From NCBI GenBank assembly GCA_965200435.1, contig OZ241337.1, positions 2,046,001 through 2,110,000 on the forward strand: a DNA stretch of 64,000 nt. The letters are read 5' to 3'. Positions within the stretch are counted from its first letter, which is position 1. Each line of letters opens with the position of its first letter. Of the stretch, positions 35,829 to 44,541 are shown piece after piece. The position numbers were made by a program, and so were the translations under genes. The DNA is from Bin75 sp965200435. GTDB lineage: Bacteria > Nitrospirota > Nitrospiria > Nitrospirales > UBA8639. The notes beneath the pieces were generated by a model. The model searched no databases and was not told the DNA's origin. It was given only the letters and a program-made list of their open reading frames with translations.

Positions 35829-35932
35829 GTTGACAGCATGAAAGGTGGGTGCCTCGCTTTTTTGGTCGCCGCGCCCACAGATGTCGAGGATGACGGAAGG
35901 AGGCCGTGAAAATTGTCAACGAATGACTGAAC
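35829..35932 (-). repeat. Family-B repeat, shortened, inverted
   Basis: TCAACGAATGACTGAAC (35916-35932) is identical to the family-B terminus; the other end (TGTTGACAGCATGAAAGGTG, about 35829) resembles the inner part of the 824-1049 copy. It lies in the 320-base gap between htrA and the histidine kinase gene; the remainder of the gap shows nothing else I can name. Confidence 0.6.
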
Positions 35933-35957
35933 ACAGACAATGCTGAGGCGGGAATGA

Positions 35958-37373
35958 TCAAGCAACAGAGTGGGCAGGCAAAAGGGGAAGGGAAATCGTA
36001 AAACAGGAGCCCTGCCCGAAGGTGCTGGCGACCTCAATGGTTCCGTGGTGTGCCTCGGCAATCCATTTGCAGATCGACAGGCCAAGACCGGTCCCTTTTT
36101 GCGCGTGTGCCCTCGCGGCGTCGGTTCGATAAAATCGGTCGAAGACGAGACGCTGCTCCTCCGGCGTCATGCCGATCCCATGATCCTGAACGGTGATCTG
36201 GGCTATCCCGTGGCGTTGCGTTAACCCGAGTTGCACGGTGCCATCGGGCAGGGAATACTTGACGGCGTTGTCCACCACGTTCAGGATCAACTCCCGGAGC
36301 CGCCATTCATCTCCCGACACCTGGAGTGGTTCGACCGGCCCCAGAGTCGTTTCAATATGCCGTTCTTTCCCGAGGGGCATGGCTTGGAGTTGAATTTCCT
36401 GGACCAACGCATCGAGTTGCACGATCTCCGACGCGACGTGCACCTCACCGAGATCGGCCCGTGAGAGAAATAGGAGCTCTTCCACGATGCGGCTCATCCG
36501 ATCAATTTCCTCCAGGTTGCTTTCCAGAGCTTCCCGGTAGACTTCAGGCGAACGGGGTTTTCGCAGAGCCAGTTCGGTTTCACCTTTCGTAATCGTCAAA
36601 GGGGTGCGTAATTCGTGCGACGCATCGGCGCTGAATTGGCGGATTTGTCGGATCGAGGCCTCAAGCCTGGCGATCATGTCGTTGAACGTGGACGCCAGGC
36701 GACCGATTTCGTCTTTCGAGGTCGTTTCAATGCGCTGGGTCAGATCGCCTCCGGCAATCCGTTGGGCGGTCAGGGTGATGGCATCAACGGGTCGCAACGC
36801 CCGCCCGGCCAAAAACCAGCCGCCCAACATGCTCACCACGACGGCCAACGGAGAACCGATAAGCAGTACGAACATCAGGCGCGCCAGCATTTCCTCCACG
36901 GGCTGGAGAGACGTGCCGACCCGCAAAATGTTGACAAGGGCCTCCCCGTGTCGAATGGGATAGGAGAGGAGCCGAATGGGAATCTCGTTGTGGAACCGCA
37001 CGGTTTCAAAGATGGCGCGGCCTTGCAGGGTTGATTGAAGGGCGGCCTGACTGAGAGGAATATTCCGCGTTTTGATGTTGGCCGATTGGAGGGTGATTTG
37101 ACCTTGCGGGCCGAAAATCTGAAAGAATTTGTCAATGAGGGCCAATTCGGGAAACGTCTGCGCCAGGTCGTCCAATAACAGGAATGGGCCGAAGCGATGA
37201 TCTTCAAGGGAGCGGGCGGCCGCGACGGCCGCTTCCTCCAGCGAATGGTCGATCTCATCCTCCAGCGCGCGTGACATCACGACGTACAGTGCACTCGCGA
37301 AAAGGATCATGATCAAGGCCAAGCCCCCGCCATACCAGATAGTCAACCGGACGCGGATGGAGGTATTAGGCAT
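35958..37373 (-). CDS. Sensor histidine kinase, OmpR-type partner
   Basis: A 471-residue inner-membrane kinase. First helix about residues 12-34, a periplasmic sensor of about 130 residues, second helix about 162-185, HAMP (ALRPVDAITLTAQRIAGGDL), HisKA with the phosphorylated His in SADASHELRTPLTITKGE, and HATPase with NVVDNAVKYSL, DHGIGM and GTGLGLSICKWIAEAHHG. The ATG overlaps the response-regulator gene by 8 bases, so they are one operon. The signal is unknown; architecture is like the CusS/heavy-metal and QseC sensors. Confidence 0.95.
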   Translation of the reverse strand: MPNTSIRVRLTIWYGGGLALIMILFASALYVVMSRALEDEIDHSLEEAAVAAARSLEDHRFGPFLLLDDLAQTFPELALIDKFFQIFGPQGQITLQSANIKTRNIPLSQAALQSTLQGRAIFETVRFHNEIPIRLLSYPIRHGEALVNILRVGTSLQPVEEMLARLMFVLLIGSPLAVVVSMLGGWFLAGRALRPVDAITLTAQRIAGGDLTQRIETTSKDEIGRLASTFNDMIARLEASIRQIRQFSADASHELRTPLTITKGETELALRKPRSPEVYREALESNLEEIDRMSRIVEELLFLSRADLGEVHVASEIVQLDALVQEIQLQAMPLGKERHIETTLGPVEPLQVSGDEWRLRELILNVVDNAVKYSLPDGTVQLGLTQRHGIAQITVQDHGIGMTPEEQRLVFDRFYRTDAARAHAQKGTGLGLSICKWIAEAHHGTIEVASTFGQGSCFTISLPLLPAHSVA

Positions 37374-38043
37374 CGGTCAGCTTCAGCGTGTAGCCACTGC
37401 CCCGGACGGTGTGGATAAGTCCGTGGGCATGGCCTCGATCGATTTTGTTCCGGAGATAATTGATATAAACGTCGATGACGTTGGTGAAGGTATCAAAATC
37501 AAGGTCCCAGACGTGCTCGGCAATCATCGGGCGGGTAAGCACGCGGCCCGTGTTGCGCATCATATATTCCAGCAACGCGTATTCCTTTGAGGTCAGGTCG
37601 ATCCGCTGCCCGCCTCGCGTCACTTCGCGGTTGGTCGGGTTCAGGACGAGATCATCGACTTGCAGAATGCTCGCCGTGTCCCCGCTGGCTCGACGCAACA
37701 GGGCCCTGACCCTGGCAATGAGTTCTTCAATGGCAAACGGTTTCGTGAGGTAGTCGTCCGCGCCGGCATCCAGCCCTTTCACGCGTTGGTCGACTTTCGA
37801 GCGGGCGGTCAAAATGAGAACGGGGGAGGTAATCTTGGCGTCCCGTACGGCTTTCAGGACGTCGATGCCGGAAAGGCCGGGAAGCAGGAGATCCAGGATG
37901 ATCAGATCATAATCGACTTCCGCGGTCAGGTCCCGACCTTGAATGCCGTCGGAGCACACGTCCACCGCGTAACTTTCCTCTTCCAGTGCCCGGCGAATGA
38001 ACGAGGCAACTTTGGGTTCGTCTTCGACGATCAAAATGCGCAC
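37366..38043 (-). CDS. OmpR/PhoB-family response regulator
   Basis: A 225-residue regulator. The receiver domain begins VRILIVEDEPKVASFIRRAL with the phospho-accepting Asp in YDLIILDLLLPGLSG and Lys in DYLTKPFAIEELIAR. The winged-helix domain is VTRGGQRIDLTSKEYALLEY and NVIDVYINYLRNKID. I chose the GTG at 38041-38043 because VRILIVEDE is the family opening; a near-perfect extended -10 lies only nine bases before it, so the mRNA is probably almost leaderless. Confidence 0.95.
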   Translation of the reverse strand: MRILIVEDEPKVASFIRRALEEESYAVDVCSDGIQGRDLTAEVDYDLIILDLLLPGLSGIDVLKAVRDAKITSPVLILTARSKVDQRVKGLDAGADDYLTKPFAIEELIARVRALLRRASGDTASILQVDDLVLNPTNREVTRGGQRIDLTSKEYALLEYMMRNTGRVLTRPMIAEHVWDLDFDTFTNVIDVYINYLRNKIDRGHAHGLIHTVRGSGYTLKLTDA

Positions 38044-38052
38044 GATGAAATC

Positions 38053-38061
38053 ATTATAGCA
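38053..38061 (-). promoter_or_regulatory. Extended -10 promoter of the two-component operon
   Basis: On the minus strand TGC-TATAAT (38061-38053) ends nine bases before the GTG of the response regulator. The expected transcription start would be within about three bases of the GTG, so translation would be near-leaderless. No good -35 box is seen. Confidence 0.5.
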
Positions 38062-38118
38062 TGGCTGGCGAAGCTCGTGGCCGTCACCTTTCACAGACAG
38101 GAATGACCGGGGTCGCGG

Positions 38119-38268
38119 TTAAGGACCCTCTGATTTCGTGCACGATCGGGCACATGGCGGCGTGGTGTCCTCGCTCAACCCTCACCTCTCTCTCTGATAC
38201 GCGTCGAGTTTCGCTCCGGGATGCCTTGCCCTGCATCCCGCTATCACACGAAATCAGAGGTTCCTTAT
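38119..38268 (-). mobile_element. IS5-group-like MITE, family A, copy 4 (reverse)
   Basis: Core 38123-38264, flanked by TTAA (38119-38122) and TTAT (38265-38268), one mismatch. The stop codon of the minus-strand gene at 38265 is part of this target site. The inner sequence is the reverse complement of copies 1-3. Confidence 0.9.
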
Positions 38269-38666
38269 TCGGAATGTTTTAAGCGAAACCCGTATTCCCG
38301 GCTGGTCAGTGCGACAATGTGGCCGGTTGTTGTATCATAGTAGGCGGCCTGCCACGTAGGATGTCCCCGGTCGTCAATCGTCGTTGCCGCGCAACGGACC
38401 ACGTGATCAAGCGTTTTTTTCTCCGTAAGCGGAAGGGCATGCCACCGGGGGCCGACGTGGACCCACAACAGGTTGGACATGCTGGGTGGATGATTCGTGC
38501 CGTGGATGCCCTGTTGGGCGTATGAAGCCAACTTGGTTTCAGCTTCTTTCGGGTCACATTGCGTAGACCCTAGCTGATAGGTCAAAATAGCCACCAGAAA
38601 AAGGCTCACGCCCACCAAGCTGATCGGCAGGGTTCGGTTGAACGCTCGGAAAGGGGAATCAGCCAT
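38265..38666 (-). CDS. Small membrane-anchored protein of unknown function
   Basis: A 133-residue protein with one N-terminal membrane helix (ISLVGVSLFLVAILTYQLG, about residues 15-33) and a soluble periplasmic part with WHALPLTEKKTLDHVVRCAA and PTWQAAYYDTTTGHIVALTS. I do not recognise the family. The stop TAA (38267-38265) is contributed by the target site of MITE copy 4. It is divergent from sthA with 172 bases between. Confidence 0.6.
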   Translation of the reverse strand: MADSPFRAFNRTLPISLVGVSLFLVAILTYQLGSTQCDPKEAETKLASYAQQGIHGTNHPPSMSNLLWVHVGPRWHALPLTEKKTLDHVVRCAATTIDDRGHPTWQAAYYDTTTGHIVALTSREYGFRLKHSE

Positions 38667-38838
38667 CGTGACGGAGCAAGCAGGTGCAGCAGGATTTGAT
38701 CAGACAAATTGTTTAACGGGATCATGGTCTCTTGATGAACGTGAATATTATCAAATGACGAGAACGAGTCTGCAACGTTTTGATACACTCACGCACCATG
38801 CACGAGTTGATGAGTCCCACTCTTTGAGGTAACAGGAA

Positions 38839-40251
38839 ATGTCTCCGGCACTACGTGACATGATAGAGACGGATCTTATTTGTATTGGAAGCGGACCGGC
38901 GGGCCAGCGGGCAGCGGTGCAAGCGGCGAAGTTTGGCAAGCGCGTGGTCGTGATCGAAAAACGGCGAATTGTGGGTGGGGTCTGTCTGGATACCGGAACC
39001 GTCCCCAGCAAGACGTTCCGGGAAGCCGTCCTGGCGTTTGGCCGGCAGGCCGAACAGTTTCGCAAACGGCACGGATTTTCCGTTTTGTCTCGACCCGATC
39101 TTGAGCAATTGTTCGCGAGAGTCAATGAAGTGGTCGATCTGGAAGAAGCAGTCGTCCAACGGCAACTGGAGCGCAACGACGTCATGGTGATTCGTGGTGA
39201 AGCGTCTTTCCGCGACGCCCACACGCTCCAGGTTTTCACAGCGGATGCCCTGCAATGGATAACTGCCGAACACATTTTCATTGCCGTGGGGACCGTCCCG
39301 GCCCCGCCACCCGTGGCGGGCAAGAGCCATCCTCAGATTATCACCAGTGATGACGTCATAAATCTGAAACGCCTCCCACGGACCATGGTCGTCGTGGGTG
39401 CTGGTGTGATCGGTCTCGAATATGCCTCGATGTTTGCCTCCCTCGGCATCGACGTGACATTGGTGGATACACGCCAGCGACCCTTGGAATTTCTGGACAC
39501 CGAAATCGTTGACGAACTGATTCATGAAATGCGGAATTACGGAGTGGTCTTCCGATTGGGGGAGACCGTGGAGCATCTGGAAGGTTCCACGGAGAATCCT
39601 CAAAAGGCCATCATTCGTCTGGCCTCTGGGAAAAAACTGGTTTCCGATCTGGTGTTATATGCAGCCGGCAGAATTGGCGCGACCGAATCGTTGGATCTGA
39701 GTCGGGCAGGGCTTGAAGCTGATGAGCGGGGCCGGTTGAAGGTCAATGACCAATTTCAAACTGACGTGCCTCATATCTTTGCGGCCGGTGACGTGATCGG
39801 CTACCCCAGTTTAGCCGCCACCTCCTCCGAGCAGGGTCGTCGGGCGGTCTGTTACATGTTTGGGAGACAGATGGGGCCCATGACGTCGTGCTTGCCCCTC
39901 GGCATTTACGCCATTCCGGAGATTTCCATGGTAGGCGAGAATGAGCAGGACCTCACGATAAAGAAAATTCCCTATGAGGTCGGCATGGCCCGCTATCGGG
40001 AAATCTCACGCGGGAACATTATGGGTGACGACAACGGACTCCTGAAACTGCTGTTCCATCGCAAGAGTCACCAACTGTTGGGCGTGCACGTCATCGGCTT
40101 GGGCGCCACGGAGTTGGTGCATATCGGCCAAGCTGTTCTGAAACTGGGCGGCGGGTTGGATTACTTCTTGGATACCGTCTTCAATTACCCGACCATGGCC
40201 GAATGCTACAAAGTTGCCGCGCTGGATGCCTTGAACAAGCTCTCGCAGTAA
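38839..40251 (+). CDS. sthA: Soluble pyridine nucleotide transhydrogenase-like flavoprotein
   Basis: A 470-residue FAD protein of the pyridine nucleotide-disulfide oxidoreductase family, expected to transfer hydride between NADPH and NAD. FAD motif ICIGSGPAGQRAAVQAAKFG, then GGVCLDTGTVPSKTFREAVL. Only one Cys occurs where disulfide reductases have CxxxxC (here C-L-D-T-G-T), which excludes a lipoamide or glutathione reductase and agrees with SthA. The NAD motif is VVVGAGVIGLEYASMF; the C-terminal interface has NYPTMAECYKVAALDALN. ATG at 38860 is an alternative. Confidence 0.9.
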   Translation: MSPALRDMIETDLICIGSGPAGQRAAVQAAKFGKRVVVIEKRRIVGGVCLDTGTVPSKTFREAVLAFGRQAEQFRKRHGFSVLSRPDLEQLFARVNEVVDLEEAVVQRQLERNDVMVIRGEASFRDAHTLQVFTADALQWITAEHIFIAVGTVPAPPPVAGKSHPQIITSDDVINLKRLPRTMVVVGAGVIGLEYASMFASLGIDVTLVDTRQRPLEFLDTEIVDELIHEMRNYGVVFRLGETVEHLEGSTENPQKAIIRLASGKKLVSDLVLYAAGRIGATESLDLSRAGLEADERGRLKVNDQFQTDVPHIFAAGDVIGYPSLAATSSEQGRRAVCYMFGRQMGPMTSCLPLGIYAIPEISMVGENEQDLTIKKIPYEVGMARYREISRGNIMGDDNGLLKLLFHRKSHQLLGVHVIGLGATELVHIGQAVLKLGGGLDYFLDTVFNYPTMAECYKVAALDALNKLSQ

Positions 40252-40369
40252 ACGTCCCGCCCATCGTCTTGCCAGCGCGACGCCATTCGTCTCCCGCCCA
40301 TTCCCTCCATTGTTGGATAGACTCGATGCCGTGCGGCATCGTATCCGAGTCTGCTCGGTCCATGGGACT

Positions 40370-40519
40370 CTCGGGAACCTCTGATTTAGTGTGATAGCGG
40401 GATGCAGGGCAAGGCGTCCCGCAGCGAAACCCGAGACATATCAAGTGGATAGTCGAGGGTTGAGCGAGGACACAACGCCGCAATGCGCCCGATAGTGCAA
40501 TAAATCAGAGGTTCCCTAG
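40370..40519 (+). mobile_element. IS5-group-like MITE, family A, copy 5
   Basis: Core 40374-40515, left flank CTCG (decayed), right flank CTAG (40516-40519). The arms co-vary: left GATTTAGTGTG, right GTGCAATAAATC. The middle differs from copies 1-4 (GAGACATATCAAGTGGATAG), a subtype shared with copy 9. Confidence 0.88.
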
Positions 40520-40566
40520 GCTTTGCCAGGAATGGTGAAGGGGAGACAGAGACACTTCATCTCAAT

Positions 40567-40638
40567 TTAAGCGCGTAAAAGTTTATACAAATTACACATT
40601 GCTATGTATAAATAATACACATTATGATATGCGCTTAA
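40567..40638 (+). promoter_or_regulatory. Nested inverted repeats, predicted operator of the RHH/PIN pair
   Basis: TTAAGCGC (40567-40574) and GCGCTTAA (40631-40638) form an outer palindrome, and TTTATACA (40582-40589) with TGTATAAA (40605-40612) an inner one. The A/T-rich stretch contrasts with neighbours and lies just upstream of the antitoxin gene, the usual place for autoregulatory binding by ribbon-helix-helix antitoxins. Confidence 0.6.
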
Positions 40639-40659
40639 GCTTGCTGGAAAGGAAACCCT

Positions 40660-40932
40660 ATGGCTCGCATCAATGTGATGATGCCGGATGAACTATTACA
40701 AGCCGTCGATCGCACGGCAGAGGAAGAACGTCTGACGCGCAGTGCGTTCCTCCAAAAGGCGGCGCGCCGTTATCTGGACGCGAATCAGTTGGAACAGCAC
40801 GCCTTCGAACGCAGGCAACGGATGCAACAAGCCGCTGCGAATATGGATAAACTGGCAGACAAATTTGGCAAGTGGGACGGGGTGGGCACCATCCGCCGGT
40901 TTCGTGACCAGCGGACCGGAAGAAAACGATGA
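40660..40932 (+). CDS. Ribbon-helix-helix antitoxin (VapB-like)
   Basis: A 90-residue protein: ARINVMMPDELLQAVDRTAE gives the ribbon and first helix, then RLTRSAFLQKAARRYLDANQ. The C-terminal part is basic and helical and would wrap the toxin. It is the upstream member of a pair; the stop overlaps the PIN gene start by 4 bases (ATGA). Palindromes upstream fit autoregulation. Confidence 0.85.
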   Translation: MARINVMMPDELLQAVDRTAEEERLTRSAFLQKAARRYLDANQLEQHAFERRQRMQQAAANMDKLADKFGKWDGVGTIRRFRDQRTGRKR

Positions 40933-41375
40933 TTCCGGCGTATCATGCCGGCTACGTGGTGGACGCTTCGGTCGGAGTGAAATGGTTCGTTCGAGAACGG
41001 GACTCCGATCGCGAAGTCGCTCTGGCCCTTCGCCAACGCCACATCGAGGGTGCGACGCACATGATCGTCCCCGAGTTATTTCTCTTGGAAGTGCCCAATG
41101 CCATCAAAGCCGGCCGAAAAGTCACGGAAGAAGCATTAGCCGAAGTGCTCGTGGCGTTGGCTGCCCTGGACATCCATGTCGAACAACATACGCAACGGGT
41201 ATTGTGGAAAACCAATGCGGTGGCCTGGGCCTACAAACTCACCTGGTATGATGCCGTGTACGTCGCCCTGGCCGAGACCCTGGGATTTCCCTGTGTGACG
41301 GCAGATGAGGCCTTACTCCGGAAAATGAAAGGCCACAGCATCGTGCTCCGGCTCAAGGATCTGGCGTTTGAATAG
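40929..41375 (+). CDS. PIN-domain ribonuclease toxin (VapC-like)
   Basis: A 148-residue PIN protein. VVDASVGVKWFVRERDSD carries the first metal-binding Asp, PELFLLEVPNAIKAG the Glu, and TWYDAVYVALAETLG with CVTADEALLRK the final acidic residues. VapC toxins cut initiator tRNA or 23S rRNA. Pairing with an RHH antitoxin is common. It lies immediately upstream of the CRISPR locus on the same strand. Confidence 0.88.
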   Translation: MIPAYHAGYVVDASVGVKWFVRERDSDREVALALRQRHIEGATHMIVPELFLLEVPNAIKAGRKVTEEALAEVLVALAALDIHVEQHTQRVLWKTNAVAWAYKLTWYDAVYVALAETLGFPCVTADEALLRKMKGHSIVLRLKDLAFE

Positions 41376-41728
41376 ACAAGCGATGGCCGTGTTGTTCAAA
41401 TGGTGTTCCGCCACGAAGGGGTTTCTGGCATTTGACTGGTCGAGCGTCCCATGTATCAGCCCGAGCAAAGTGAAGACTCTCCCGATAGTTGAAGCCCGCC
41501 TCTTACGCCCATAACACTCTCTACCCACGGGAGAAGGCAAGGCGAGGAGCATTATCGAGAAGCCTGGGGGCCTTGTAGCCACCGCATCTTATGCGGCTTG
41601 GAGAAACCGTCAAAAACCCAGCACCATGAGAGGGCGAGTGACTGGAGACTGTAGCATGCTTCACAATTCACGAAACAAGAAGAACGAACAGGCAAGGAGG
41701 AGTTTGCCGGGGTTCTTAGGAGAGCACA
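41376..41728 (+). other. Gap between the PIN gene and cas6, with REP-like hairpin
   Basis: No reading frame of interest. It holds CCGCATCTTATGCGG (41581-41595), the same hairpin as in family-B repeats at about 911 and 17422. The cas promoter must be in this region; I cannot place it with confidence. Confidence 0.4.
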
Positions 41729-42319
41729 ATGCCGTATGTTGATCTGGCGTTTCGTCTGAATGGAACCACCGTTCCGGTCGATCATGGCTATGCGCTATAC
41801 GCAGCCTTAAGTCGGACTTTTCCGGAAATACACGAGGCCCAAGATGTTGGAGTACATCCCATTCGAGGCATCTATAGTGGAAACGGAGAACTGCAACCAT
41901 CAGACTTCTCTCGTCTGATACTGCGCTTGCCGGATGAAAAAATCCGATCCTGCCTGAAGCTGGCCGGCAAACGGTTAGAAGTCGATGTACATCCTCTCAG
42001 CGTAGGTGTGCCGGAAGTCCGCATGCTGCTGCCAGTTGCCCGTCTTCGTGCCAGGTTGGTCACGATCAAGGGCTTTCTTGATGAAGAAGAATTTCTCGAA
42101 GCGGCGAAGTGACAGGTGCAGAGTCTCAATATTGATTGTGAGATGACCCTGGGTCAGCGGGGCACTTTCCGGGTCAAAGACAAGCAGGTGGTTGGATTTG
42201 AAATTGCCGTGACAGGCTTAACAGCAGGGGATTCCGTCAAACTGCAAGAGCATGGTCTTGGCGGGCGAAGAAAGATGGGTTGTGGGGTGTGTGTGTCCTC
42301 GAAAGAACGGTCAGCATGA
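41729..42319 (+). pseudogene. cas6: Cas6 endoribonuclease (MYXAN subtype), interrupted by in-frame TGA
   Basis: Cas6 cuts pre-crRNA in the repeat. Codons 1-127 give DHGYALYAALSRTFPEIHEA, VHPIRGIYSG and LRLPDEKIRSCLKLAGKRLE, matching the MYXAN Cas6 family; codons 129-196 in the same frame give VVGFEIAVTGLTAGDSVKLQ and the Gly-rich end EHGLGGRRKMGCGV. Between them codon 128 is TGA (42110-42112). The family usually has Arg there (FLEAxRRQL), so a CGA to TGA change is the simplest cause. Translation could restart at a GTG at 42116, but this would give two fragments. The stop overlaps the cas3 ATG (ATGA). Confidence 0.85.
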
Positions 42320-44541
42320 AAAATTTTAAAAGACTCCTGGCAAAGAGCAGTCAAAATCCAGATTGCCCTCGTGGGGCTGAGACTTTGCCAGGCCATACAG
42401 CGAATGTCATGGCTGCGGCACAGGCATTATTGGATGAAACCGCTGATGCGCAATTATCTGCTGTCGGTTTGCCAAGAACGGTGTGGAAGGAACGCTTCTG
42501 TCGGGTCGTTCTTCTTGCTGCATTTTGCCATGACTTGGGCAAAGCCAACGACCAGTTTCAGGGTATGGTGAGGCATTCGAGAGAGCAAAGACAGGCGATT
42601 CGTCATGAAGCTCTCTCACTCCTCATCATTCAGGAAACTGCCCTGAAGGAATGGTTATCTGCAATTTGCGAGGAAGCTGAAGCCCTGCCTTTCCTACTTT
42701 GGGCCGCTGCCGGCCATCATCGACAGTTCCCTCCCGACAAGCCTGCTGAGGGAACGGGAATTCGATTATCGCTTTTTCTCGAACACGCTGACTTCCGACG
42801 AACTCTCTCCGTTGGGACAAAATGGCTCGGCTTCGATGCCCCGCCAGCTTTGACGAATCTTACTTGGCAACTTATCGGATCAACCTCTCCTTATCAACTT
42901 TTGATTCAGTCGAAAAAGAAAGCCGCCGAATTCTGGCGTTCTTGCAGCGATGATAAGCGCCGATTCCTCGCCGCTGTGAAGGCGTGTCTTATCGCAGCCG
43001 ATGTCGCCGGATCAGCGTTGCCGAAAGAGGGGGAGAAAATTTCAGACTGGATACGGAAAGCCCTGGTTCAAAAACCCACAGCGGGTGACCTTCAAGGGAT
43101 TATTGATGAGCGCCTGCAAGGCATGCCTCTGAGACCGTTCCAAGAAGCACTTGGAAAGACAACGGCGCGGGTTGTTCTTGCTCAAGCCGGGTGTGGGAGT
43201 GGAAAGACCCTCGGTGCTTATGTCTGGGCGGTCCAAAGGGCTCCCGGAAAACGGCTTTTCTTTTCATACCCGACAACAGGGACAGCCACCGAAGGGTTCC
43301 GTGACTATTTGATTGACCCAACGTTGAACGCTGAACTCGTTTACAGCCGAGCGGCAGTAGACCTGGAATTACTTGGAGTCGGTGACGAAGGAGATCAGGC
43401 TAATCCTCTCTCCGCGCTTGAGGCATGGTCTACCTCCATTACCAGTTGCACGGTAGACTCGGTGCTTGGCTTGATACAGAACCATCGGAGGGGGCTATAT
43501 GCTTGGCCGGCATTTGTCGATGCCGCGTTTGTTTTCGACGAAATCCACGCCTACGATGAACGCTTATTCTCCAGTCTACTCCGTTTCCTTTTGAATTGTC
43601 GCGGCGTGCTATGTCTCCTCATGACGGCAAGCCTGCCACAAGCGCGGTTCAATGCTCTCGAGGAAAAGCTTTCCTCAATCGGCGAATTCCTGGAAACTAT
43701 TCCTGGTCCGGCAGACCTGGAAACACTGCCTCGTTATCAAAGACTCATCAGTGACGACCCGTGGGCTATCGTAGAGCAGAATTTCAGAGATTGCGGGAAA
43801 ATCTTGTGGGTTGCTAATACGGTTGACCGGGCTCTCAGTCTTGCGGACAAGGCTGCCGGACGAGGCCTTCGGCCACTTGTGTAACATAGCCGTTTTCGCT
43901 ACGAAGACCGCGTCCGACAACATGGTCGGATCATTTCTGCCTTTCGCCAAGACGGACCGGTCCTTGCCATCGCCACGCAAGTGGCAGAGATGAGTCTGGA
44001 CCTTTCGGCCGATCTCTTGGTGACGGACCTTGCTCCGGTTCCAGCACTCATACAGCGCTTAGGGCGTCTCAATCGACGCTCAACGCCAAAGAATCCAAAG
44101 TCTCCTAAACCTTTTCTCATCATCGAACCTGACACTGCTGCCCCATATAAAAGTCAAGAGGAACCGGATCCCTTTGCCGTCCCTCGTCTATGGCTGGAAC
44201 GCCTCGGAATAGGGGCCGTCTCTCAAAGCGACCTAGCACAGACGTGGAGCGCGTTAGACGAGGGGCGCCAGCAAAGATCCATGGAAAGTGCTTGGATAGA
44301 CGGCGGATTTGAAACAACGCCGCGTCATCTCCGAGAAAGTACGCCACGCCTTACGGTCTTGCTCAAGGAAGACGCCGATGTAGTGGAACGTGGAGAGAGA
44401 GACCCTGTACGAGTTCGCATTCCGATGACTATGCCAATAGGGTCGGACTGGAAAAGGTGGCCTCAAGTAGCATTTGCCAAAGTGCCACCACCTGAATACA
44501 TCAGTTACGACCCGGAAAGAGGAGCCAGATGGAATCGTTAA
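42316..44541 (+). pseudogene. cas3: Cas3 HD nuclease-helicase, interrupted by in-frame TAA
   Basis: The signature nuclease-helicase of type I systems. The frame runs 741 codons: HD domain (LPGHTANVMAAAQALL, FCHDLGKANDQF), then helicase motif I AQAGCGSGKTLGAYVW, motif II FVFDEIHAYDERL (DEIH), motif III MTASLP, and after the break AIATQVAEMSLDLSADLLVT and motif VI IQRLGRLNRR. Codon 523 (43882-43884) is TAA between LRPLV and HSRFRYEDR, where Cas3 proteins usually have Tyr. The protein fragment lacks motifs V and VI, so unwinding should be lost unless the stop is read through. The 3' end overlaps the cas8 start. Confidence 0.88.

Noticed and set aside
42110..42112. Selenocysteine at the cas6 TGA
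   Set aside because: Cas6 has no known Sec and the position is Arg in relatives; no SECIS-like hairpin follows at once.
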